From Bacteroidaceae bacterium (GTDB lineage: Bacteria > Bacteroidota > Bacteroidia > Bacteroidales > Bacteroidaceae), in NCBI GenBank assembly GCA_017622815.1, contig JAGAQH010000025.1, positions 24,109 through 88,108 on the forward strand: DNA of 64,000 bases, read 5' to 3'. Position numbers and translations under genes: made by a program. The notes beneath the pieces are model-generated. The model searched no databases. It was not told the DNA's origin and was given only the letters and a program-made list of their open reading frames with translations. This document shows, piece by piece, positions 8,181 to 15,384 of this stretch (its first letter is position 1; each line of letters opens with the position of its first letter).

Positions 8181-10693
8181 AAGTTCTTTTCAGGGTACAT
8201 GTCGTTCCACCACGTCGGGTCGTCCTGCAGCCACTTCTGGAACCATGCCATGATGCTGTCGTGCCAACGTATGCGCTTGTGGTGGTCTGCTATATAGTGG
8301 TTCTCGCCATCCACCATTATGAAGGCGGTCTCCTTGCCCAGAATCTTCAGGGCGTTGAACATCTGTATTGACTCGCCCATGGGCACGTTGTTGTCCACGG
8401 TGCCGTGCATGAACAGAATGGGGGTGTTAATCTTGTGTGCATTGAACAATGGAGCATGCTCGGTGTAGAGTTTGCTGTTGTTCCAGGGGTATGAGTTGGG
8501 AGATGCCGCTGCACTGTAGGTATAGCCCCAGTTGCCCTCGCCCCAGTAACTTGCTATGCTTGAAATGCCGGCATGCGACATTGCAGCCGCAAAGATGTCG
8601 GTGCGGGTCTGCAGGTACTGTGTCATGAAGCCTCCGTATGAAGCACCCATACAACCTATCTTCTTGGGATTTACAAAGGGGTGTTCCTTTACGAACTGCT
8701 TTGTGCCGTTGATGATGTCGTCGGCAGTATAGTCGCCCCATGCATTGGAGTGTCGTGCAGCAAACTCCTGGCCGAAGCCGGTGCAACCGCTGGGTTGCAG
8801 AACGTAAACCACATAGCCCATGGCGGCCCATGCCTGATAGTTATATGGGCTTTCCAGCAGACGTCCTACGGGAGTTACGCCACCATAATAGTAGACAAGC
8901 ATGGGATATTGCTTTGTCTCGTCAAAGTATGGGGGCAGGTAGTAGCAACCTGTGATGCTGTCACCGCGTTCGGTCTTGTAAGTCCATTCGTTGCACGTAC
9001 CCATGGCAATGCCGGCCAGTCGGGTGGGGTTGAGGTCGGTGAGTGATGTGTGCTTGTTCTTCTTCAGGTCCAGAACCCAACTGTGGTCGGTGGTTTCTCC
9101 GCTCAGGCCGGTATATACCATCATGGGCTTTTCCTTGGCCAGACTGATGCTTCCGCTGATGTAGGGCTCGTTCAACTGGAGCATTTGCCACTTGCCGTTT
9201 CTCTGTCCCTTCTTTTCTGTCATGTCCATGCGGAACACGCTGACAAGATCCTTGTTCTCGCAAAGGGCATAGAGGTGGTTGTCGAAGGCAGACCACTGGA
9301 CGATCTTTATGTTGGGTGCGAGATCCTTGGTAATGGCTTCTACCTTCTTGGTGTCCAGATCCATAAGGAACAGTTCATACTCATAGTTGTTGGGAATCAT
9401 GCCCTCGGGGCAGACGTTTCCAATGCCGCCGAAAGCCTCGGGAGTGCCGGTGAACAGCAGTTTCTTGCCATCTGGTGAGAACTGTGCTCCGCGCACAAAG
9501 CCGTCTCTGTGGAAGAGAGTGTCCACCTTGCCCGTCTCCAGATTCATGAGCATACCCATGGTGAAGTAGTAGGGACGTTCGTTGGCAACATCGTCGGACA
9601 CGCTGATGTAGAGCAGTTTGCCGTCGTTGCTCATGGTGCCTCCTGTGCTGCGCAGACCGGTGGTTATCTGGCGGCGTTCGCCGGTCTTCACGTCAATTAT
9701 GGAGAAGTAGGAACGGTTTCTCCAACCGGGAAGCCTGTCGTTGGGTTCCAGAATCTGTCGCACCTGGTTGTGCATCTCCTTCTTGCCCTCTGTGCTTTGG
9801 CGAACGATTATCTTTGTGTCCTCGGCCACGAAAGAGATTCCCTCCTGGCTGGGGTGTGTATAGAGGTGCTCGGTCTTTCCGCTAATCACGTCCCTATACT
9901 CATAAATGCTCTTGTGGTTCTGGTCCACGGTGCGGCTTATGTATTTGCCACCCTTTGCGGCCCACTGCACGAAGTTGTGTGGCTGGTAGCGGTTGCCGGT
10001 CTGCAGGTCCACTATGTACTTTGTCCACTCGTTCTTGCCGTCAGCACGTGTGATGTAACTGTTTTCCAGTACGAAGCGACCGTCGGCAGAGATGCTGGTG
10101 CTGGACAGGCGCTGTCCGGTCATGTGGTCGTTGAGGGTGTAGTAGCGCTTCTCTCCGGCATTGACCTTCACGCCGGCGAAGTGGGAAGTCCACAGAGTGT
10201 CCTTGCCTGCCACAACTTTTATCTCCACGGTGTCGGGCTTGTCCTCCTTCTGCTGCAGTTTCAGCACGCAGTCGTGTCGTCCGGCTATGAGCGCAACTTC
10301 GCCACCCTGTTGTTTGCCATCGACAAACAGGGCATTCTTGCTCTTTGCCTTGATGATGAAACTGACCTTCTGGTACTGGTTGTTGTCCACCGTAAATCCA
10401 AGTTGGTAGATGCCCTTGCCATTGATGACGAAACCGGTGCTGTCTGTGGATGAAAGTTCGTGTGTACCCTCTGTGGCAGATTTTTTCCAAGCGTTCATAT
10501 CCATGGGCATGTCCCACTGCAGGTCGTCCTGGTTGTAGGGTCTGTCGTTGGCATCCTTTTCCGTAGTGGTCAGTACGTTGTGCTGTACGAAGGGACCAGC
10601 AACCTTCACGTTCTCCACACGGATTGTGTCCTTCTGTGCAAATGCTGATGTGCCGATGGCCAAGAGCATTACCATGTTCATTAGTTTCTTCAT
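8177..10693 (-). CDS. S9 family peptidase (dipeptidyl-peptidase IV-like)
   Basis: An 838-residue exported serine peptidase. The signal peptide ends near SAFA. A beta-propeller-like N-terminal part (about 190-560, with repeated phrases such as FSPDGKKLLF) precedes an alpha/beta hydrolase domain. The nucleophile is Ser685 in GASYGGF; Asp767 lies in HGTVDNNVP and His799 in GENHY, giving the expected Ser-Asp-His order. The family removes di- or tripeptides from peptide N-termini in the periplasm, in keeping with peptide use by Bacteroidales. It is the first gene of a two-gene transcript with mutS2 (ATGA overlap). Its exact specificity (DPP4, DPP5 or related) cannot be assigned. Confidence 0.9.
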   Translation of the reverse strand: MKKLMNMVMLLAIGTSAFAQKDTIRVENVKVAGPFVQHNVLTTTEKDANDRPYNQDDLQWDMPMDMNAWKKSATEGTHELSSTDSTGFVINGKGIYQLGFTVDNNQYQKVSFIIKAKSKNALFVDGKQQGGEVALIAGRHDCVLKLQQKEDKPDTVEIKVVAGKDTLWTSHFAGVKVNAGEKRYYTLNDHMTGQRLSSTSISADGRFVLENSYITRADGKNEWTKYIVDLQTGNRYQPHNFVQWAAKGGKYISRTVDQNHKSIYEYRDVISGKTEHLYTHPSQEGISFVAEDTKIIVRQSTEGKKEMHNQVRQILEPNDRLPGWRNRSYFSIIDVKTGERRQITTGLRSTGGTMSNDGKLLYISVSDDVANERPYYFTMGMLMNLETGKVDTLFHRDGFVRGAQFSPDGKKLLFTGTPEAFGGIGNVCPEGMIPNNYEYELFLMDLDTKKVEAITKDLAPNIKIVQWSAFDNHLYALCENKDLVSVFRMDMTEKKGQRNGKWQMLQLNEPYISGSISLAKEKPMMVYTGLSGETTDHSWVLDLKKNKHTSLTDLNPTRLAGIAMGTCNEWTYKTERGDSITGCYYLPPYFDETKQYPMLVYYYGGVTPVGRLLESPYNYQAWAAMGYVVYVLQPSGCTGFGQEFAARHSNAWGDYTADDIINGTKQFVKEHPFVNPKKIGCMGASYGGFMTQYLQTRTDIFAAAMSHAGISSIASYWGEGNWGYTYSAAASPNSYPWNNSKLYTEHAPLFNAHKINTPILFMHGTVDNNVPMGESIQMFNALKILGKETAFIMVDGENHYIADHHKRIRWHDSIMAWFQKWLQDDPTWWNDMYPEKNL

Positions 10694-10711
10694 TGTATGA
10701 TATTTTTGTTT

Positions 10712-10830
10712 GTTTTAGTTGTTGAGGTCTTTAGGGTCTTTAAAGTCTTTAGGGCATCTTCCGTTTTCCGTTTCCCGTTTGTAACTACTCCCCTCCCTTG
10801 TGGAGGGGGTGGGGGAGGGTCTTCTTCCCC
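10712..10830. other. S9 peptidase leader/relA 3' intergenic: short direct repeats and G/C-rich hairpin
   Basis: This 148-bp gap (10694-10841) separates relA from the downstream peptidase gene on the minus strand. It holds three near-copies of a GTCTTTAGG-like 10-mer around 10727-10755. It also has a hairpin with arms CCCCTCC (10790-10796) and GGAGGGG (10802-10808) followed by more G tracts. No T tract follows on the minus strand, so it is not a classical terminator. Such C/G-rich hairpins are common between Bacteroidales genes. Confidence 0.45.
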
Positions 10831-10841
10831 TTTCCGATTTC

Positions 10842-12758
10842 CTACTGTCTCGTCACGTCCTTCACACCTTTAACGGTCTTCAGTTTCTTGATAAGTTGTT
10901 GCAGACGGCTGGTGTCGTCCACCATTACGGTAAGAGTGCCGAAGAATATACCATCGTTGGAGTCTATGCTGATGCTCCTGAGCAGAATTCTTTCCTCCTT
11001 GCTGATTATGCTGGTGATATTGTTGACGATGCCGATGTCGTCATTGCCCACAACTCTCAGTGTGATTGGGTACTGTTGTCCTCCCTTTCCGGCCCATTCC
11101 GCCTTTACTATGCGGTAGCCGAAGCGGTCCTTGAGTTGCTTGGCATTGGGGCAGTCCGTGCGGTGTATCTTGATGCCGCCACCGCTGGTGACGAAACCGA
11201 ACACCTCATCGCCATAGACAGGTTGGCAACACTTTGCCATCTGGAAGTCAATGCCTTTCAGACTGCGGTCTATGACGAGAACGTCCTCCTTGCTCTTTTC
11301 CGTGTCTGTGCCGGCAGGTTCGGCCAGCACGAACTCCTTGGCACTGGTGTGCTCCGTGGTGGTTTTGCTCTCAGTGGGGTTCAGTCGGCCGGCATAGTCT
11401 TCAAGCACATCGTTGATGTCCAGTTCCTCTGCTGCCAAAGCGGCATAGAAGTCTGTCACCATCTTGTAACCGAAGCCCGTGATGGTGTGCATCAGGGTGG
11501 GCTCGTCGAAGTCCAGTTTGCGGTTCTTCATCTTGCGCTCCAGAACCTCCTTGGCCATCAGCGCCTGACGGAACTGCATCTCCTTAAGGCTTTGTCGTAT
11601 TTTGGCCTTGGCTCTGGTGGATGTGGCAATGTTCAGCCAGTCCTGTTTCGGAGTCTGGTTGCTGCTGGTCATTATCTCCACCTGGTCGCCGCTGTGCAGG
11701 ACCTGCTTTATGGGAACCTGCCTGCCTGCTATGCGTGCACCGGTGCACCGGTTGCCCAGTCCGGAGTGTATATGGTATGCAAAGTCCAGCACTGTGGAGC
11801 CAGCCTGTAGTTTGAACAAGTCACCCTTGGGGGTGAACACGAAGATGCCGTCCTCCTTGGCCTCCTTTACTCCCTTGTATCTCCAGTGGGCCGCCAGACC
11901 GTGTTCGGCTATATCGTCCATGCGCTCAGTGCGTATCTGCACCTCCACCCATTTCTCTTCAGGTCCCAGCACGGTGATATGCAAGGATTCGTATCCGTTG
12001 TCTTTGGGTACGGAAAGCCAGTCGCGCATCCTCTTGGGATTAGACTGGTACATGTCCGTGATTATGGAGAAGACCTGCCAGCAATCCTGTTTCTCCTTGT
12101 TGCGGGGAGAGTCCAGGATGATGCGGATGGCAAACAGATCATACACGCCGTCCACACCGACGTGCTGTTTTTTCATCTTTTGCCAGATGCTGTGTATGCT
12201 CTTTGTCCTGCCCTTCATGTGGAACCTAAGGCCAGCTTCCGTCAGTTTCTTTTCTATAGGGCCTATGAAGCGTGCCACATACTGGTCTCTGGACTTCTTG
12301 GTTTCGTTCAGTTTCTCCTTTATGTGGTAATAGGCTTCGTGTTCCAGATATTTCAGCGAGAGGTCTTCCAGTTCGGATTTCAACTTGTACAGGCCCAACT
12401 GGTGTGCAATCTGTGCCCACAGGACGCCGGCTTCACGGCTCTCCTTTTGTTTCAGTTCTCCGTTCTCCACATCCTTGATGTTGCGCATAAGTGCCACATG
12501 GAAGGCGATGAACATCATCACCACCTTCATGTCTGCCACCTCGGACATGATGAGGGCACGCAGGTTTTCGTTCTCCACGCTTGCAGACTTCTCCTTCAGC
12601 ATCTCAACCTTACGGACGGCGGTGACAAAACTGCTGCCTTCGTCAGAAAGAAGTTGGTAGATGTCTTCCGTTTCTCCGGTTTCTTCCTTCAATATTTCCG
12701 ACGTCTGCTGGGCTATTTGGACAGGGTCCAGGCCAAAGACTTCACATAAATGCAACAT
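10842..12758 (-). CDS. relA: RelA/SpoT family (p)ppGpp synthetase with shortened HD region
   Basis: A 638-residue cytoplasmic protein. A synthetase domain at ~180-295 carries GRTKSIHSIW, YDLFAIRII, the G-loop NGYESLH and EVQIRT. It is followed by TGS (~305-365), a helical linker, a Cys-containing zinc-finger-like/RIS domain (MAKCCQP, HRTDCPNA, ~505-555) and a C-terminal ACT domain (~565-638). The first ~140 residues align only with the tail of an HD hydrolase domain; no HD dyad or its partner motifs are visible and the first HD helices are absent. I infer synthetase-only activity. The start at 12758 is supported by a -7 box at 12779-12786, which leaves no room for a longer protein and gives a leader of perhaps a dozen nucleotides. 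It is divergent from the DUF4301 gene. Confidence 0.9.
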   Translation of the reverse strand: MLHLCEVFGLDPVQIAQQTSEILKEETGETEDIYQLLSDEGSSFVTAVRKVEMLKEKSASVENENLRALIMSEVADMKVVMMFIAFHVALMRNIKDVENGELKQKESREAGVLWAQIAHQLGLYKLKSELEDLSLKYLEHEAYYHIKEKLNETKKSRDQYVARFIGPIEKKLTEAGLRFHMKGRTKSIHSIWQKMKKQHVGVDGVYDLFAIRIILDSPRNKEKQDCWQVFSIITDMYQSNPKRMRDWLSVPKDNGYESLHITVLGPEEKWVEVQIRTERMDDIAEHGLAAHWRYKGVKEAKEDGIFVFTPKGDLFKLQAGSTVLDFAYHIHSGLGNRCTGARIAGRQVPIKQVLHSGDQVEIMTSSNQTPKQDWLNIATSTRAKAKIRQSLKEMQFRQALMAKEVLERKMKNRKLDFDEPTLMHTITGFGYKMVTDFYAALAAEELDINDVLEDYAGRLNPTESKTTTEHTSAKEFVLAEPAGTDTEKSKEDVLVIDRSLKGIDFQMAKCCQPVYGDEVFGFVTSGGGIKIHRTDCPNAKQLKDRFGYRIVKAEWAGKGGQQYPITLRVVGNDDIGIVNNITSIISKEERILLRSISIDSNDGIFFGTLTVMVDDTSRLQQLIKKLKTVKGVKDVTRQ

Positions 12759-12778
12759 AGGCTTCTCTATTTCGAATA

Positions 12779-12786
12779 CAAAAGTA
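12779..12786 (-). promoter_or_regulatory. -7 box of relA promoter
   Basis: On the minus strand this reads TACTTTTG, matching TAnnTTTG, and lies 20 nt before the relA ATG. No good -33 element is seen. The transcript leader would be extremely short. Confidence 0.6.
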
Positions 12787-12829
12787 CAAAAAAAGGAGGA
12801 AAAGAGACCTATATATTATAAATAATGTG

Positions 12830-12837
12830 TATATTTG
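12830..12837 (+). promoter_or_regulatory. -7 box of DUF4301 gene promoter
   Basis: TATATTTG at 12830-12837. It lies downstream of an earlier in-frame ATG at 12825, so the translation start must be the later ATG at 12864. With the relA box it makes a compact divergent promoter region (12759-12863). Confidence 0.65.
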
Positions 12838-12863
12838 CGAGGAAAACCATTAAATCCAATATT

Positions 12864-14381
12864 ATGTTAACAGAACAAGAACGTCAGCAAATCGCCCAGA
12901 AGGGTATCAGTGAAGAACAGCTTCAGGCACAGTTGAAGAGCTTTGAGAAGGGATTCCCTTTCCTGCGTCTTCAGGCAGCAGCAAGTACGACTAACGGCAT
13001 TATCGCTCCCACAGAAGATGAGCAGGAGGCATATGTGAACACATGGAACAGATACAAGCAGGAAGGGCATCACATCACCAAGTTCGTTCCTGCATCAGGT
13101 GCAGCCAGCCGCATGTTCAAGGCCATGTTCGAGTTTGTGGATGCAGACTATGATGTGCCCACCACCGACTTTGAGAAGAAATTCTTCCAGGATATAGAGA
13201 AGTTCGCTTTCTATCAGGCTCTGGACGATGCATGCAATGTTATTGAAGGCAAGGGCATCAAGGCACTGATGGAAGAAGGCAACTACAAGGCAGTTGCGGC
13301 CGCTATGCTGGATGCCGACGGCCTCAACTACGGTCAGTTGCCAAAGGGCCTGCTTCAGTTCCACTCCTATGATGACTGCGCACGTACTCCCCTTGAGGAG
13401 CACCTCGTGGAAGCTGCCCTCTATGCCAGCAGCCAGGGCGAAGCAGATGTGCACTTTACCGTAAGTACAGAGCATCGCGAACTCTTCGAAGCCTTGGTTC
13501 AGGAGAAGGTAGCAGACTATGAAAAGCAGTATGGTGTTCACTTCAATGTAAGTTTCAGCGAGCAGAAGCCCAGCACCGACACCGTTGCCGCCAACATGGA
13601 CAACACCCCTTTCCGCAACGATGATGGCACCTTGCTGTTCCGTCCAGGCGGTCATGGCGCTCTTATCCAGAACCTCAACGATCTGGAGAGCGATGTAGTA
13701 TTCGTTAAGAACATTGACAATGTCGTTCCCGATCGTCTCAAGGAAGACACTACCCAGTGGAAGCAGGTTCTGGCAGGTATCCTTATAGATGCACAGATTC
13801 AGACCTTTGCATACCTGCGTCTTCTGGATAGCGGCGATTATAACCACGACGACATAGAGAACATGATCCGCTTCCTGCGTCACACCCTGTGCACCGATCG
13901 TGCCGACATCAAGGAGATGGAGGATGCCGAGCTCGTTTGCTATCTGCGCGAGAAACTCAACCGCCCCATCCGCGTATGTGGTGTGGTGAAGAACGTGGGC
14001 GAGCCTGGTGGTGGTCCGTTCCTGGCATACAACCCCGACGGTAGCGTATCCCTGCAGATTCTGGAAAGCAGCCAGATAGACACCAACAATCCCGAGTACA
14101 TGCGCATGTTCACCGAGGGAACACACTTCAATCCCGTGGACCTCGTTTGCGGCATCCGCGACTACAAGGGCAACAAGTTCGACCTGCCTAAGTATGTTGA
14201 TCCCGCTACAGGTTTCATCTCATTCAAGAGTAAGTCCGGCCGCGAACTCAAGGCACTTGAACTTCCCGGTCTCTGGAACGGTGCCATGAGCAACTGGAAC
14301 ACACTGATGGTGGAGGTTCCTCTCTCTACCTTCAACCCCGTAAAGACCGTTAACGATCTGTTGCGCGAGCAGCATCAGTAA
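12864..14381 (+). CDS. DUF4301 protein; nucleotidyltransferase-like motifs
   Basis: A 505-residue cytoplasmic protein of a Bacteroidetes-specific family (DUF4301). Start 12864 (MLTEQERQQ) is chosen because the promoter box overlaps the longer frame. No signal peptide or membrane segment. Motifs recall sugar-nucleotide pyrophosphorylases: FVPASGAASRMFK (74-86) resembles the glycine-rich nucleotide loop ending in SRM, LFRPGGHGALIQNL (258-271) resembles the PGGHG/GNG block of UDP-sugar pyrophosphorylases, and VKNIDNV (281-287) resembles their N-x-DN metal/sugar site. I infer a nucleotidyltransferase fold; the substrate is unknown. Codon use is strongly biased (CGT/CGC, CTG, GAAG), suggesting high expression. 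It is followed by a structured region and terminator. Confidence 0.85.
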   Translation: MLTEQERQQIAQKGISEEQLQAQLKSFEKGFPFLRLQAAASTTNGIIAPTEDEQEAYVNTWNRYKQEGHHITKFVPASGAASRMFKAMFEFVDADYDVPTTDFEKKFFQDIEKFAFYQALDDACNVIEGKGIKALMEEGNYKAVAAAMLDADGLNYGQLPKGLLQFHSYDDCARTPLEEHLVEAALYASSQGEADVHFTVSTEHRELFEALVQEKVADYEKQYGVHFNVSFSEQKPSTDTVAANMDNTPFRNDDGTLLFRPGGHGALIQNLNDLESDVVFVKNIDNVVPDRLKEDTTQWKQVLAGILIDAQIQTFAYLRLLDSGDYNHDDIENMIRFLRHTLCTDRADIKEMEDAELVCYLREKLNRPIRVCGVVKNVGEPGGGPFLAYNPDGSVSLQILESSQIDTNNPEYMRMFTEGTHFNPVDLVCGIRDYKGNKFDLPKYVDPATGFISFKSKSGRELKALELPGLWNGAMSNWNTLMVEVPLSTFNPVKTVNDLLREQHQ

Positions 14382-14393
14382 TAGAGCGATATT

Positions 14394-14460
14394 GATTAGT
14401 CAACAGAACTCCGTGCCACTTGTGATATCCCTCTTTGCACGGCTCTTCTGATGCCTAATC
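14394..14460 (+). other. 67-nt imperfect hairpin downstream of DUF4301 gene (possible 3' UTR RNA)
   Basis: GATTAG...CAGAA (14394-14408) is largely complementary to TTCTG...CTAATC (14446-14460), and inside this CCGTGC (14411-14416) pairs with GCACGG (14437-14442). The stem has about 20 mostly paired positions around a 20-nt loop. It starts 12 nt after the stop codon and is followed by a strong terminator at 14481-14510. It could be an mRNA 3' structure or the body of a small RNA. Confidence 0.45.
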
Positions 14461-14480
14461 ACCCAGGGAGGGGTTTTTCT

Positions 14481-14510
14481 GGCATCCGCTGATTGGCGGA
14501 TGCCTTTTTT
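14481..14510 (+). terminator. intrinsic terminator of DUF4301 transcript
   Basis: GGCATCCGC (14481-14489) pairs perfectly with GCGGATGCC (14496-14504) over a 6-nt loop and is followed by six T. Confidence 0.9.
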
Positions 14511-15384
14511 GAGTTCTTATCTGCATGCCAAGACCATAATCATCAGGTTTCTGAAACAATGTCCAATATTCTTTGGATTGAAGTCAGTGGATGTACAAAA
14601 ACATTACAAAGTATCTCTTGAGAATCGCGTATTTGCAATCGTTTTGTCATTTGTATGTAAATATACTTTCCTTAGGAAATGCTTTCGTTAGTCAATATAT
14701 CTGTTTCTATGTGGCAAAGCATTGACTTGCCCAAGTCAATGTGTTTGTTTTGTAAAGTAAATACTACTTCTCTGGACGGATTATACAACTGTTTGCTTTA
14801 TGTTTTTGAAGGAAAAGGCATGAAATAGTACCTGTTTCAGTGCATTTATTGCATAAAACTGAAATCAAGAAGCATATCTTTTGCCATAACTGCATTACTG
14901 GCGGTGCTTAATCTCTCTACTTTAGCCCCAAAAGACAACTGTAAATTACATAAAATATCCTGACATTTTAGGTCTTGGTGGCTATTGTGTGACGATCTTG
15001 CCAACAAAGCCGTTTTTGACATAAAGGAATGCAACTCCCAGTTCTGATGCGGCACCGGTTTGTGCGGAGAGAAAGGTTGGCATCCACCTTGGTATACGGG
15101 TGCCATATTTATGATTTCTGTTTTTTTGTTTGTTACTTGGCGTTATTTGATGTTTGTGTTTATGTTGTGTTGTCTTCCTTATATTTTTTAACATATATTT
15201 CCTCATATTGAAAATATTCACTAACTTTGCAAAGAAAATGTGACCTCTAAAGATTGTAACGTCTGTATCTGCTTGTTTGCTTGATATTTAGGACGTGTGT
15301 CGGACAAGAGGTCCTGTACTATTATGTCCGCTCCTTTATGACGAGTTGGGTAGTGTATATAACACGAATATTCGCTAATTCAAG
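14511..15384. other. 874-bp AT-rich gap without a recognised gene
   Basis: The stretch is visibly AT-rich. Short open frames on both strands have no recognisable protein features. Seen here are a -7 box at 15222-15229 and, in the leader that follows, an inverted repeat CGGACA (15301-15306)/TGTCCG (15325-15330). The ~150-nt leader before the gene at 15385 is unusually long compared with other leaders in this window. Confidence 0.5.
15222..15229 (+). promoter_or_regulatory. -7 box, probable promoter of the seven-gene surface cluster
   Basis: TAACTTTG matches TAnnTTTG; at the -33 distance only a weak TTTCC is seen. It is the only convincing box between the upstream terminator and the first gene at 15385. 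Confidence 0.5.

Noticed and set aside
13095-14126. 343-codon minus-strand open frame opposite the DUF4301 gene
   Set aside because: Antisense to a conserved gene with a promoter, terminator and strong codon bias; no domain.
14846-15221. Two minus-strand open frames in the AT-rich gap
   Set aside because: Short, overlapping each other in different frames, no start context or promoter, no recognisable features.
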